The notes: generated by a model not told the origin, from the sequence alone. A stretch of 44,527 nt of DNA from Calothrix sp. PCC 7103 (GCF_000331305.1 NZ_KB217483.1:1112796-1157322), one strand, 5' to 3'. Numbered from the stretch's first letter, positions 1-9,220 are shown. Translations and numbers: made by a program.

Positions 1-66
1 TAATAGCTCTCAAGCAGAAATATCAAAACTTGCAGTAAGCAGCAGCCGTGCCAAACAGTATTCTGC

Positions 67-1381
67 CTGACTGCCTGACAGATTTATGTGGAAAGCAGTG
101 AAATCAAGGTCTGCACTCTTTTGAATAGATGCGAGAAAAGCATATCCCATAACTTATATCTTGACGAGTTTTTTTGGAAGCAAAACAAGGTTCTGGGTCT
201 TCGGGTAACAAAGGAATTGGTGTTAGCAATTGTCGCCCCTTATGAATAACACCTTTAAGCCAATTAATACCAATCTTAAGATAGCTCAAACCACGATTCC
301 AATGGGGGTCAACACTTGAACGAAGACCGGCGACTTGCACAGCCATACCCTGTGCTGTACTATAAAGTAAAGTTAGAGCTGCAACTAAATACAAACGCTC
401 CAATGATTTGGCATTTCTAAGACGAGAATCCTGTAGTTCAAAAGCACCTGATTTACTGTCAAGAAATAATTCCTCCACTCGAAATCTCAAAGCATACTCG
501 TGTAATGTCTTTAAAGTCGGGGGTTCATCAGTAATGACCGCCCAATGCTCGGATACCCCTTCTGGATAAGCAACTACCAAGTTACAACGAAGCAACCCGT
601 CTTGCCATAATCCAACATTACGATAAAAAGCAGCTTCACCTTTGTTTGGATAGATTGAAGAAGCTTCTATTGTATGGCGCCTAATTCCATGTAACTGTGT
701 GTCGCATGTTATACGTATGCAATAATGCCAGCTACTTGCTTGCAACCAACTTAAAAAATCATGATTACTAAAACCTCGATCTGCAAGCATCATTACATCG
801 GGGTGATGGCGTAGTAACCATCTAGCTTTACGTAACATTGGTTCATATTCTTTAAACGCTACTGTCGCGCTGCCATGTTCCAGTACACGCCATAGTAGTG
901 GAATTGCTCGACCACAGCATACTACTGAGATATGAATCATACAGAAACGATTCCATAACATAGTTGTATCAATGGCTAAATACAATCGATGGTTCTGCCA
1001 ATCTTTTAGTGCTACTATTGCTAGTGGGACATATAATTTTTCGACACAAACCCTTTTATTTTCAAGAAATCTACGCCATCTACGCTCAAGACTTTGAGCT
1101 TGTTCTGCATTACTTTGTACGTATGGTTCCCATGCACTCAAACTTAGTTGCCCACTATATATTAATCCATTAATCATCCAAGCTAAAGTTTTTAGGTGAC
1201 GTAAGTCACAGTAGTTACCGTATTGACGTAGGTATCCGAATACCTGACTATAGAGTTGGGTTGAGTTTGACATGATGCACAATTGGTATAAGTCTGGTAA
1301 CTTTACCATCTCATGTTTCTTGACCCTTTTATTAAATTCCCTTATTTTATAAGGTTTTTCAGACTTCTGTCAGGCAGTCAG
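67..1381 (-). mobile_element. Complete IS4-family insertion sequence with 9-bp target duplication
   Basis: The ends carry perfect 15-bp inverted repeats: ctgactgcctgacag at 67-81 and its complement at 1367-1381. They are flanked by the direct repeat gtattctgc at 58-66 and 1382-1390. The pre-insertion site survives at 18483-18491, where gtattctgc occurs once in the sister gene. Because the outer base pair is symmetric, the boundaries could be shifted to give a 7-bp duplication. The element is about 1.3 kb with a single transposase on the minus strand. It looks intact and recent. Confidence 0.93.
104..1309 (-). CDS. IS4-family DDE transposase
   Basis: This 401-aa protein is the transposase of the element at 67-1381 and would cut and rejoin its ends. 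The catalytic aspartates are visible as LAID (Asp114) and LADRGF (Asp177). The IS4 signature Y-(2)-R-(3)-E-(6)-K is perfect at Tyr272, Arg275, Glu279 and Lys286. The frame is uninterrupted and fills most of the element, so the gene is probably functional. It lies antisense to the exported gene it disrupts. The element carries one GGCGCC (676), so it may have resided in this genome for some time. The family assignment is firm; the subgroup cannot be decided from sequence alone. Confidence 0.93.
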   Translation of the reverse strand: MVKLPDLYQLCIMSNSTQLYSQVFGYLRQYGNYCDLRHLKTLAWMINGLIYSGQLSLSAWEPYVQSNAEQAQSLERRWRRFLENKRVCVEKLYVPLAIVALKDWQNHRLYLAIDTTMLWNRFCMIHISVVCCGRAIPLLWRVLEHGSATVAFKEYEPMLRKARWLLRHHPDVMMLADRGFSNHDFLSWLQASSWHYCIRITCDTQLHGIRRHTIEASSIYPNKGEAAFYRNVGLWQDGLLRCNLVVAYPEGVSEHWAVITDEPPTLKTLHEYALRFRVEELFLDSKSGAFELQDSRLRNAKSLERLYLVAALTLLYSTAQGMAVQVAGLRSSVDPHWNRGLSYLKIGINWLKGVIHKGRQLLTPIPLLPEDPEPCFASKKTRQDISYGICFSRIYSKECRP

Positions 1382-1940
1382 GTATTCTGCTTCTTCTAAA
1401 AATTCAAATGGTAATGGATGTTATAGAAGTCAAGACAACAAAGATAGCTTATTGTACACAAGCTTTGATGGTAGCTATACTGCCTTATTTCCTGGCAAGC
1501 CAAAAGAAGAAGTTAATAAGTCTACCCAAACAAAATTTATTACTACAAGAGTAGCCTATCGAACCCCAGACAATAAATATTATTACACAATAGAAACTAA
1601 TAAGTATTTAAAAAAATTATCTAAAAAAGAAATAAATGCACTACTGAAGTTTCTTTATGAAGATAATAGTACTGGTACAGAAGGATTTGAATATAAAAGG
1701 AGATTTATTTTCAATGATTATGATGCTCATGAATATATAACTTATGATAATAAATGGAATGGAGCAGTTAAAACAAGAATCTTTTTTGATGTACGCCAAT
1801 CAACTTTATATAAAATATCAGTTGGCACAGGAGGAGAAGGTATCCCATCTGGAAGTTTAGATACTCCGGAGATAGAATCTTTTCTTGATTCGTTAAAATT
1901 AAAGAAATGAGATAAGGTGAAATTTGTACTAGAGTTAAGA

Positions 1941-1986
1941 GCGCCAAACCATATTACACTAATACTATTGCATTAGTGTTGGCGCC
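1941..1986 (+). terminator. Nested hairpin after the disrupted exported gene
   Basis: A perfect inner stem, ACACTAAT (1956-1963) with ATTAGTGT (1972-1979), is enclosed by an outer pair, GCGCCAA (1941-1947) with TTGGCGC. No T-run follows, so it may act as a transcript-end structure or be a repeat. Near-identical copies are at 19042-19087 and, in part, 9590-9613. Confidence 0.5.
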
Positions 1987-2042
1987 GTCTAAAAATGACT
2001 ACAATCAAATGGTAAGTCAAAGTAAAACAGGCGCCGATAATC

Positions 2043-2507
2043 ATGTCAAATATTTTACTTGAAGCTTCCGATATTAACACTACTCCTGAAAGGTTAAAGG
2101 AACTAGCATACAAGGATACAAATCTTGAACTTACGCGCGCTGTTGCTTTGAATCCAAGTGCCCCACCAGATTTACTTGAAGCATTGGTTTATTTAGAAGA
2201 CGAAGAATTACGTAGAAATATTGCTACAAACCCGAATACGCCTGTTGATATGTTATTTGAACTCGGCGCCGAATTTCCAAGAGAATTAATTAATAATCCG
2301 ATATTTCCATTACTATTACTTGAAAACCCGTCTTTATTTCTAAATATGCCGTTCGATACAATCGCCAGTATATTAAGTTTAAACGATGTTCCTTTATCAT
2401 ATTTGACGATGGCTGTAGAAGATTATGAAGACGACCAATTATTAAGTATTGTCGCTAACCGAATTGTACGAGCAGCAGCATGTGGTAGAAATATTGGCGC
2501 CCTTTAA
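2043..2507 (+). CDS. Leucine-rich repeat variant (LRV)-like protein
   Basis: This 154-aa cytosolic protein has no signal peptide. It consists of short helical repeats with the pattern seen in leucine-rich-variant proteins: LKELAYKDTNLELTRAVALNP, then PPDLLEALVY, RRNIATNPNTPVDMLFEL and further Leu-rich units. The repeated N-P-x-x-P/T-x-x-L-L-x-x-L spacing supports an LRV-type alpha solenoid, which would bind a protein partner; the partner is unknown. Start: ATG at 2043, supported by the same ATG and upstream sequence in the fragment at 9669. Relics of the same gene are at 9669-9860 and 27625-27717. In the 27.7-kb copy the downstream order (short repeats, then the 434-aa gene on the opposite strand) is kept. 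Confidence 0.6.
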   Translation: MSNILLEASDINTTPERLKELAYKDTNLELTRAVALNPSAPPDLLEALVYLEDEELRRNIATNPNTPVDMLFELGAEFPRELINNPIFPLLLLENPSLFLNMPFDTIASILSLNDVPLSYLTMAVEDYEDDQLLSIVANRIVRAAACGRNIGAL

Positions 2508-2625
2508 GAAAGATAATACGGCGCCTGAAACAACACAAAAAGCGTATGTACTACTAACTGCATATCTAAATAATTAAGTTATTAATGGCGCCACTGAACC
2601 CGTTGTTTAACCATATACATTCGCG

Positions 2626-2667
2626 CGTACCTAGAAATTTAGATACTTAAATACACAGGTATTTGAT
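2626..2667. repeat. Degenerate short tandem repeat (STRR-like)
   Basis: This AT-rich tract contains loosely repeated units such as tacctagaaatttagatac followed by ttaaatacacaggtatttg. Related tracts with TATCTAGATACTT-like units occur at 9975, 11396 and 27733. Three of the four lie just downstream of LRV-like genes or relics. They resemble the short tandemly repeated sequences known in heterocystous cyanobacteria. Confidence 0.5.
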
Positions 2668-2692
2668 TAACCGATGATAGGCAGGCGCCAAA

Positions 2693-3997
2693 TTATTTCG
2701 CGCTCTGATTTACAAGGCGCCCAAGATATTCTTCAACTCGATACTCAAAAACAATATCCCACATAAAACTGCCATTTTCTCGGACATGATACACACCTTC
2801 ACGCTCCATACGGAACTCCACAATTAAACCTTCACGTTTAGCACAAGATAGCCTTCTGATAGTGGGAGGAGTCATTTCTAGAATTCGGCGCCGTTCCACA
2901 TCTTTAAGAGCATTCCAAGCTTCATGCTTATATTCTTCATATGTATGAAATGCTACCGATATTTCTTGCCAACTCTTAGCAGCTTGCAATGCTTGAACTA
3001 ATTCCTCATATGGCGCCATTTTAGGAGTGGGGGAAGTAGAAACGACATTCTCCCCAACTCGAACTCTTCCCATTGTCTCCACCTCTTCACAGACAGGCGC
3101 CGTAGTCACAACAGATTTTGCTCCTACTGTTGTTAACATTTCATAATCTTCTATATCGTCGTCGTTCTCTTCGAGTTCAAAACTCCAATTATCTTGAGAA
3201 TCTTCGTCCACATCATAATCAAGCTCATAGTTCAAGGTTTCGGAGTTTAAATCTTCTTCCACAACCACTTGGTCAGCATCCCAATAATCGTATTTATTTA
3301 CTGTCACTTCAATTGGTGCCTCACAAGTAGCTGTTTCTGTAATGGTCTCTACTACATCTATAATCTCTGCTGATTTTTTAAATTCATTATTATAAAAATA
3401 TATTATTGCTTGCTCGGTAATTGCCTCTCCAGTTTTGCCTTGAGCCTTGACCATCTCTTCTAGCATCACACCCGCTGCCTGATTATAGATAGGCCCAATA
3501 ACACACGCGCGTTTCTGATCTGGCATCATTCTCCAAATAGTTGCTTCCTCGGATTCCTTTTTCGCTCTTGGTTTGTGGCATTTTTTCATCAGAGAGCGAA
3601 CTTTGTCCTGAGTGATTATAGGCAAGGAAAGCATCTGGGTGATAACAGACTGGTACTTTTTAAGGTTTAAAGCAATTAAAAAGATTGTGCGTGGTTCGAT
3701 TTGAGCTAGTTGATATGGAGCAAACATGTTAAAAGCTGCATCTACCTTCAGGTAAGCCTTTTCCTCACTTTCCCAACCCAGTTGTTTTAACAAATCTTTA
3801 TATTCTTGTTTGGTCAGTTTTGCTTTTTGCTCCGCTAACCAGAACGAATAACGTAGAAGCTGCACGGTTGATGTATATAAGGCGCCGACTGGGTGTACAA
3901 CATCATTTGCATCGTTTATGAAGTCGATGAACAGGGAAGGAGAAATGACTAGTTCATCCAAACTGGTAATGCTTAATTTTTGGAATTGTGCGAGCAT
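2693..3997 (-). CDS. Conserved cyanobacterial protein of unknown function, 434 aa
   Basis: I cannot assign a function. Three regions are visible. Residues 1 to about 205 are mainly helical and contain an EYKDLLKQLGW segment and a run of basic residues (KKCHKPRAKK). Residues about 215-310 form a very acidic, low-complexity linker (for example ELEENDDDIEDYE). Residues about 325-434 form a compact C-terminal module with W-Q-E-I-S, AWNAL, ER-R-I-L and FMWDIVFEYRVEEYL. The C-terminal module and part of the linker recur in the broken copy at 27815-28417, where they are the best conserved part. There is no signal peptide or membrane segment. Several GGCGCC sites lie inside. It is convergent with the LRV-like gene and followed upstream by a small XRE regulator in the same direction. 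Confidence 0.7.
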   Translation of the reverse strand: MLAQFQKLSITSLDELVISPSLFIDFINDANDVVHPVGALYTSTVQLLRYSFWLAEQKAKLTKQEYKDLLKQLGWESEEKAYLKVDAAFNMFAPYQLAQIEPRTIFLIALNLKKYQSVITQMLSLPIITQDKVRSLMKKCHKPRAKKESEEATIWRMMPDQKRACVIGPIYNQAAGVMLEEMVKAQGKTGEAITEQAIIYFYNNEFKKSAEIIDVVETITETATCEAPIEVTVNKYDYWDADQVVVEEDLNSETLNYELDYDVDEDSQDNWSFELEENDDDIEDYEMLTTVGAKSVVTTAPVCEEVETMGRVRVGENVVSTSPTPKMAPYEELVQALQAAKSWQEISVAFHTYEEYKHEAWNALKDVERRRILEMTPPTIRRLSCAKREGLIVEFRMEREGVYHVRENGSFMWDIVFEYRVEEYLGRLVNQSAK

Positions 3998-4021
3998 CGT
4001 AGTACGTTTTTTTTGTTTGTA

Positions 4022-4071
4022 GGCGCCTGTTTTAAACCCTTTGGGGAATGTCGCAGGCGCCTTGTTTTTTT
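4022..4071 (+). terminator. Rho-independent terminator-like hairpin
   Basis: The stem GGCGCCTG (4022-4029) pairs with CAGGCGCC (4054-4061), followed on the plus strand by ttgttttttt. A near-identical copy at 30352-30391 directly follows a TPS gene stop codon, so this one may be a displaced TPS-gene terminator. Here it lies between two minus-strand genes, where it has no obvious plus-strand client. Confidence 0.65.
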
Positions 4072-4094
4072 GCTTGTACTAAGATTATACAACT

Positions 4095-4445
4095 TTATTC
4101 TGGCAACTTAGCAACTGACAGTACAAATAATGGCGATAATTTGACTCTTAAACCAGGCATTATTTGAGCTAGGTCTACTTCAAGTGTTTGTGCCAGTGCA
4201 ATAACTATTTTTGTTGAAACTACGGTTGCTGTTCCTTGCTCCAACTTTCTTATGTATTCTTGTGAACATTCGATACCACGGCTTGCTACCCTGCGGGCTA
4301 TTTCACGTCTTGACACATCACCTCGTATATGTTTTAAGTTTTCACCGCATTTAGAATCCCAAGCTATCATTACAACTAAATCTAATGGAACCATAAATAT
4401 TTCCGAACCTTGAGATGACTCTTCGTGTGAACTGCTAGTTGACAT
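4095..4445 (-). CDS. XRE-family helix-turn-helix regulator
   Basis: This 116-aa protein has a Ser/Glu-rich N-terminus of about 30 residues and then an XRE/Cro-C1 type DNA-binding domain at about 34-97. The sequence NLKHIRGDVSRREIARRV leads into the recognition helix (SQEYIRKLEQGTATV) and the final helix (IVIALAQTLEVDLAQIMPG). It is probably a repressor. It is divergent from the small XRE gene at 4729, and the intervening 283 bp contains a dyad that could be its operator. An internal Met (residue 18) is an alternative start. The targets are unknown. Confidence 0.78.
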   Translation of the reverse strand: MSTSSSHEESSQGSEIFMVPLDLVVMIAWDSKCGENLKHIRGDVSRREIARRVASRGIECSQEYIRKLEQGTATVVSTKIVIALAQTLEVDLAQIMPGLRVKLSPLFVLSVAKLPE

Positions 4446-4728
4446 TATATATAAGGTTTTGTACTATAGACAGAAAATAGGCCAGTCTATTTATAAAACA
4501 AAAAAAGCGGATCAACTCATGATTGCCGCTCTTGTTTTCATGGCAAAATTTCAATACGCCGGAGTAAAGCTTCATTCTGTTGAGAGTAAAATGGCGCCAA
4601 TTCAACAAGAAGGAAACCAAACAAATTTACTAATCGCTTCGATTCTGTAAATATGATTGGTACTAGGCGCCTATATATACTTTTGTGCTAATTGCTTTTA
4701 CTGTGTGAACAAACATATACAACAAAAC
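4446..4728. promoter_or_regulatory. Divergent intergenic region with a dyad
   Basis: No convincing gene lies in this stretch between two divergent XRE genes. An extended inverted repeat lies near 4452-4500: TTTTGTAC-TATAGAC on the left and GTCTATTTATAAAACAAAA on the right. It is suitable as an operator or overlapping promoter region. GGCGCC occurs at about 4593 and 4666. Confidence 0.4.
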
Positions 4729-4962
4729 ATGCGGATAAAATGGCGCCTCGCGGTGTTGATGGCGGACAGAGAAGTTGACTACAAGGAACTCGCATCGATG
4801 ACTGGGATGCATCATGTCACTATAAGCAGGCATAAAAATATGAGAATCATGCCGGAGAGACTGGAGAGAGATACGCTTTTAAAGTACTGCCAAGCTCTTA
4901 ACTGTCAGCCAGGTGATTTGCTTGTTTACGTACCAGAACCTCCAAGTAACGAGGCTAAGTAA
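4729..4962 (+). CDS. Small XRE-family helix-turn-helix regulator
   Basis: This 77-aa DNA-binding protein starts at the ATG at 4729. Features are MRIKWRLAVLMADREV, the turn ELASMTGMHHVTISRHK, and a closing helix ending in LNCQPGDLLVYVPE, the typical Cro/C1-type end. An in-frame start upstream (4657) would add a non-homologous, Cys-rich N-terminus. The relic at 31029 begins at the equivalent of 4729, which supports the shorter form. It lies just upstream of a second XRE gene in the same direction, probably as a unit. Confidence 0.75.
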   Translation: MRIKWRLAVLMADREVDYKELASMTGMHHVTISRHKNMRIMPERLERDTLLKYCQALNCQPGDLLVYVPEPPSNEAK

Positions 4963-5035
4963 AGCTTTCTTCTCGTTCATGTACGGGAAAAAACGTTTTG
5001 TCAGCTACCTTTATTAATACCAGAAAAGTTTAAAT

Positions 5036-5218
5036 ATGATTCGATGGAAACTCAAAGAACTAATGGCTAGATATAACATTAAATCCAAATATCTAGCTTC
5101 ATATTTGGATATCAGTCCAAATGCTGTATCCGTACTTAGAAAGGCTAAAACGATGCCACGTATCGATGGACTCGCACTGACTTTAATGTGTAATGCTTTA
5201 AATAAACTAGCTAATTGA
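5036..5218 (+). CDS. Short XRE-family regulator, truncated relative to its paralogue
   Basis: This 60-aa Cro/C1-type protein contains KELMARYNIKSKYLASYL, SPNAVSVLRKAKTMPRI and the start of a third helix (MCNALNKLAN). The paralogue at 30622-31005 is nearly identical over this stretch but continues for about 65 residues. Here a TGA comes directly after the equivalent of NELAED, beside a GGCGCC site. It may still be a working minimal HTH protein or a recently truncated one. The following intergenic DNA (5220-5280) matches 31290-31350 next to the paralogue, so the pair arose by block duplication. Confidence 0.65.
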   Translation: MIRWKLKELMARYNIKSKYLASYLDISPNAVSVLRKAKTMPRIDGLALTLMCNALNKLAN

Positions 5219-5318
5219 TTGGCGCCTTTTATTTAAATCTTTTTACTAATTAAAACACATGTTTTGAAACTGGCGCCAATTAATTCCTTAAGAAAAAATT
5301 GCATAAGTTTACTGTAGG

Positions 5319-5338
5319 CAGAAATACTGATAAGTATA
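5319..5338 (+). promoter_or_regulatory. Conserved upstream element of exported genes (copy 1)
   Basis: The core cagaaatactgataagtata lies 48 bp before the TPS start at 5387, with TTGCATAAGTTT (5299-5310) just upstream of it. The same two-part arrangement precedes 18337, 21888, 33412 and 36238, and the core alone is clear before 12220. It is probably a promoter or activator site. I cannot assign -35 and -10 boxes with confidence. Confidence 0.65.
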
Positions 5339-5386
5339 AGTTTAATAACAAACTTTGATTATCATTATTATCTGGGGTAAAGTGCA

Positions 5387-8300
5387 ATGAATAAAAACTA
5401 CTGTTTAGTTCAAAAGCTTCTGCTGTGTGCCTTTCTCTCGCTTGGTAGTACTTCAGTTCATGCACAACTTACACCTGATAATACTTTAGGGACGGAAGCA
5501 TCAAAACTTACTCCAAATGTACTAATAAATGGTGCCAGTGCTGATTTAATTAATGGAGGCGCCTTACGTGGTAGTAATCTATTTCATAGTTTTAGTGAAT
5601 TCAATATTAAAGATGGACAAAGGGTTTATTTTGCCAATCCGTCTGGAGTTGTAAATATATTAACGCGCGTTACAGGTAGCAATGCGTCAAGTATTTTAGG
5701 GACGTTGGGTGTTGATGGCGCCGCAAACTTATTTTTGATTAATCCGAATGGTATTTTATTTGGTCAAAATGCGCGCCTTGATATAGGAGGTTCGTTTGTT
5801 GGGACAACAGCGAATGGTGTGCAGTTTGGTAATCAAGGTAACTTTAGTGCGACAAATGCGGAGGCGCCTGGGTTATTAACTATTAATCCTTCGGCATTGT
5901 TTTTTAACCAGATTAATCCTTTAGGCGGGATTCAAAATAATTCGGTGGCGCCTGTAGGTTTAGACCCGACAAATTTATTTGATGTTTTTGGCTTGCGAGT
6001 ACCCGATGGTAAAAGTTTGCTGCTAGTGGGAGGAAATGTCAACATGGATGGCGGTCAATTAAATGCCTATGGTGGAAGAGTTGAGTTAGGAGGTGTTTTG
6101 GAAACTGGGAATATAAATCTTCTCTTTGATGAGAATAATTTAAGGTTGGAATTTCCTGCTCAGGTGACTCGCGCAACGGTCGCCCTAACAAATCAAGCCA
6201 CGGTATATGCACCTGGTGCTGGTGGTGGTGATATTGTAATTAATGCTCGAAATATAGAGATTTCAGGAGAAAGTCGTCTTTTTGCTGGTATTAGTCAAGG
6301 TTTAGGAACACCTGAAACTTTTGCGGGAGACATTACCCTAAATGCGATTGAAGAAATTAAAGTTGCTGATTCTGGGAGTGGAATTGGTAATTTAGTGGGT
6401 TTGGGTTCAAAAGGCAATGGAGGTAACATTATTATTGATGCGGGTTCCTTGAAGTTACTGAATGGCACTCGAATTTCTGTCTCAACTTTTGGAGAAGGGA
6501 ATGCAGGGAATGTGACAGTGACTGCGAAAGATACTGTACAAGTTGCAGGTGCTGACATCTTCAGCACTGTGGAAGAAGGAGGTATAGGTAAGGGTGGCAA
6601 TATTAATATCAATGCTGCAACACTCTCACTGGCTGATGGCGCTCGAATTTCTGCCTCAACTCTTGGACAAGGGGATGCAGGAAACGTGATAGTGACTACG
6701 AAAGATGCTGTACAAGCTACAGATGCTACCATATCCAGCACAGTAGAAGCGGGGGGTGTGGGTAAAGGTGGTAATATCGATATCAATGCTGCAACACTGT
6801 CACTAAATGATATCGCTCAACTACAAACTGCTACTCGTGGTGCATCTGATACCCAACCAGCAGGTAGGGGAGATGCAGGAAATGTAAATGTGAAAGTTAC
6901 AGGCGTTGTTAATATTGCTGATAAAAAAGATATATTTCCTAGTGGGATTATCAGCAGTGTGGAAATCGGTACAGTAGGCAACGGGGGAAATATTACCATT
7001 GATGCTGGTTCTCTCAAATTACGAGATGGCGCCCGACTTGATGCCTCAACTTCTGGACAGGGGAATGCAGGAAATGTGAGGGTGATTGCAAAAGATGCCG
7101 TTTTCCTTACAGGTGGTGCTTTCATTTTTAGCACAGTTGAAACCGGGGGTGTCGGCAAGGGTGGTAACATTGATATCAATGCTGCAACACTATCACTGGC
7201 TGACGATGCCGAAATAGCAACTGCCATTCGTGGTGCATCTGATATTCAAGGGGCAGGTAAAGGAGATGCAGGGGACATCACCATTGATACAGGTTCCTTA
7301 AAGTTACAAAGTGGCGCTTCACTTGTGACATCAACCTATGGACAAGGAAATGCGGGAAATGTGAAGGTGAGTGCAAAAGATGCTGTTTTCCTTACGAATA
7401 ATTCTCTTATCGTTAGTACAGTAGAAGCAGGGGGTGTAGGAAAAGGTGGCAACATCGATATAAATGCTACTTCGTTAACTCTACAAGATGGCGTCAAATT
7501 ACTAACTGCTACTCGTATTGCATCTGATACTCAACCACCAGGTAAAGGGAATGCTGGGAACGTTAATTTGAATGTGACAGATGTTGTTGACATTCTTGGT
7601 GCAAAAAATGAAGATTTCAGCGGAATTTTTAGTCGTGTGGAAACAGGAACAGAAGGAAATGGAGGGAATATTACTATTGAAGCTGGTTTTATTAACTTAA
7701 GAGATTGGTCTGCACTTCAAGCTTCAACTTATGGACAAGGAAATGCTGGGAATTTGAAAGTGAGTAGTTCATCAGCTATTTCCCTCACAGATGAAGCTTA
7801 CATCCTTAGCACAGTGGAACCAGGAGGTGTGGGCAAGGGTGGTAATATCGATATCAACGCTGCAACCCTCTCGCTACAAAGGGGTGCCCAACTACTGACT
7901 ATTACTCGTGGTGCCTCTGGTACTCAACCAGCAGGAAAAGGGGATGCGGGGAACGTAAATGTGAATGTAACTGGTGTTGTTGATATTGCTGGTGTGGCGA
8001 CGAAAAATGGATTTCCCAGTTCGATTGGCAGTGTGGTAGATAAGGGCACAGCAGGCAATGGGGGTAATATTACTATTGATGCTGGTTCTTTCAAGTTGCA
8101 AGATGGAGCTTTACTCGCAGCCTCAACTTTAGGACAAGGTAATGCTGGTGTCATCAAAGTTAATGCTAGTGACTTTTTTACCATTTCTGGAAAAAGTGAT
8201 AGTTATATCAGCGGTATATTCGTTACATCCGGAAGTACAACAGGTAATACTGGAAATATTGGTGATGCTGGAAATATTATTGTAACCTCACCCAAAATCA

Positions 8301-9028
8301 CTCTAGACAACCAAGGTCTTCTAGCTGCCGATTCTGCATCGGGTAGCGGTGGTAACATCAACCTCAACAGTGATTTACTTTTATTAAGAAGAGGCGCCCA
8401 AATCTCAACCAACGCAGGTACAGAACAACTTGGTGGTGATGGAGGTAACATTGGTATTGATTCCCGTTTTATCGTCTCTGTCCCCAACGAAAACAGTGAT
8501 GTAACAGCCAATGCCTTTGCAGGTAAGGGTGGTAACGTAAATATCCGCGCGCAAGGTATCTTCGGTATTGAACCGCGCCTTCGAGAATCTCCAGAAACTA
8601 GCGATATCACTGCAAGCTCTCAACGTGGTGTTCAAGGAGAAGTTTCGATTACAGAACCAGATGTTGAGCCAGAACAAGGATTAATCGAACTACCAGAAGA
8701 AGTTATTGATGCTACTCGTCGAGTTGCTCAAATATGTCCAAGAGAACCCGGCGCCAAACCACTCGGAGAATTCACAATCACAGGACGCGGCAGTTTACCA
8801 CCCAGCCCCCTCGAACCATTACCTGGCGCCACTAACACAACCAAACTAGCAACTTTAGATAACAACAATACCAATGTATCAAACACAGCCCCTAACAAAG
8901 TGCCAAACGCAATAGTTGAAGCACAAGGCCTCGTTAAGAATGATGATGGGAGTTTTGAGCTTGTTGCAGTGGCGCCACAAACCACACTCAACGCGCGTGT
9001 CATAGCATCTGCATGTCCAACGAATTAA
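5387..9028 (+). CDS. Filamentous haemagglutinin-type TPS exoprotein, 1213 aa
   Basis: This large secreted or surface protein is of the two-partner secretion class (TpsA). A Sec signal peptide (residues 1-26, ending SVHA) leads into a TPS domain (about 27-190) with the hallmark NLFHSF, LINPNGILFGQ and LLTINPSALFF motifs. TPS domains are recognised by a TpsB outer-membrane pore. The centre (about 230-1000) is a Gly/Asn-rich right-handed beta-helix built from units such as GKGGNIDINAATLSL and GQGNAGNV. The conserved C-terminal region has ITEPDV, ELPEEV, CPREPGAKPLGEF and GRGSLPPSP and ends near a second Cys (ASACP). Start: ATG 5387, with GGGG 9 bases upstream. Its first 185 residues are almost identical to the copy at 33412, after which the two diverge. 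No TpsB gene is in the window. The role (adhesion, sheath or surface layer) is unproven. Confidence 0.9.
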   Translation: MNKNYCLVQKLLLCAFLSLGSTSVHAQLTPDNTLGTEASKLTPNVLINGASADLINGGALRGSNLFHSFSEFNIKDGQRVYFANPSGVVNILTRVTGSNASSILGTLGVDGAANLFLINPNGILFGQNARLDIGGSFVGTTANGVQFGNQGNFSATNAEAPGLLTINPSALFFNQINPLGGIQNNSVAPVGLDPTNLFDVFGLRVPDGKSLLLVGGNVNMDGGQLNAYGGRVELGGVLETGNINLLFDENNLRLEFPAQVTRATVALTNQATVYAPGAGGGDIVINARNIEISGESRLFAGISQGLGTPETFAGDITLNAIEEIKVADSGSGIGNLVGLGSKGNGGNIIIDAGSLKLLNGTRISVSTFGEGNAGNVTVTAKDTVQVAGADIFSTVEEGGIGKGGNININAATLSLADGARISASTLGQGDAGNVIVTTKDAVQATDATISSTVEAGGVGKGGNIDINAATLSLNDIAQLQTATRGASDTQPAGRGDAGNVNVKVTGVVNIADKKDIFPSGIISSVEIGTVGNGGNITIDAGSLKLRDGARLDASTSGQGNAGNVRVIAKDAVFLTGGAFIFSTVETGGVGKGGNIDINAATLSLADDAEIATAIRGASDIQGAGKGDAGDITIDTGSLKLQSGASLVTSTYGQGNAGNVKVSAKDAVFLTNNSLIVSTVEAGGVGKGGNIDINATSLTLQDGVKLLTATRIASDTQPPGKGNAGNVNLNVTDVVDILGAKNEDFSGIFSRVETGTEGNGGNITIEAGFINLRDWSALQASTYGQGNAGNLKVSSSSAISLTDEAYILSTVEPGGVGKGGNIDINAATLSLQRGAQLLTITRGASGTQPAGKGDAGNVNVNVTGVVDIAGVATKNGFPSSIGSVVDKGTAGNGGNITIDAGSFKLQDGALLAASTLGQGNAGVIKVNASDFFTISGKSDSYISGIFVTSGSTTGNTGNIGDAGNIIVTSPKITLDNQGLLAADSASGSGGNINLNSDLLLLRRGAQISTNAGTEQLGGDGGNIGIDSRFIVSVPNENSDVTANAFAGKGGNVNIRAQGIFGIEPRLRESPETSDITASSQRGVQGEVSITEPDVEPEQGLIELPEEVIDATRRVAQICPREPGAKPLGEFTITGRGSLPPSPLEPLPGATNTTKLATLDNNNTNVSNTAPNKVPNAIVEAQGLVKNDDGSFELVAVAPQTTLNARVIASACPTN

Positions 9029-9058
9029 TCTTATAGCAAAAATGCTGAAAACCCTTGA

Positions 9059-9093
9059 GGTTAAGAACCTCGCACTTGCTACGGTTCTTAACC
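9059..9093 (+). terminator. Hairpin downstream of the first TPS gene
   Basis: A perfect 11-bp stem, GGTTAAGAACC (9059-9069) with GGTTCTTAACC (9083-9093), lies 31 bp after the stop codon. No T-run follows, so it is either a non-canonical terminator or an mRNA 3' stabiliser. Confidence 0.55.
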
Positions 9094-9220
9094 GTACTTT
9101 AGGCAAGGGATGAAAGCTATTTGAAAGCGTTTACGCTTTTATAACATTAACTATTCGTATTCCGGTTTTTAACCCATATTGCAGGTTTTTACATCAGTTT
9201 TGATTTGTGATACCAAATCT

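Larger units (their letters stand above)
1..1910 (+). pseudogene. Exported protein gene (224-aa family), interrupted by an IS4-family element
   Basis: Positions 1-66 and 1383-1910 together match 18426-19011, the mature part of the intact 224-aa exported protein, with only about five base differences. The reading frame is cut by the element at 67-1381. The signal peptide and promoter lie outside the window. The part right of the element keeps an open frame of 152 codons from an internal ATG at 1452, but that product would have no signal peptide and is unlikely to be exported. The function of the family is unknown; see the entry at 18337. The gene is followed by the same hairpin as its sister copy. 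Confidence 0.88.

Noticed and set aside
964-1173. Plus-strand 69-codon frame inside the IS4 element
   Set aside because: It is antisense to the transposase, which has a full catalytic signature.
4435-4650. Small open frames on both strands between the two XRE genes
   Set aside because: They overlap each other and a dyad, start inside the opposite gene or without a ribosome binding site, and have no protein-like features.
4657-4728. Extended N-terminus for the XRE gene from an upstream start
   Set aside because: The relic at 31029 begins at the equivalent of 4729, and the added residues are not HTH-like.
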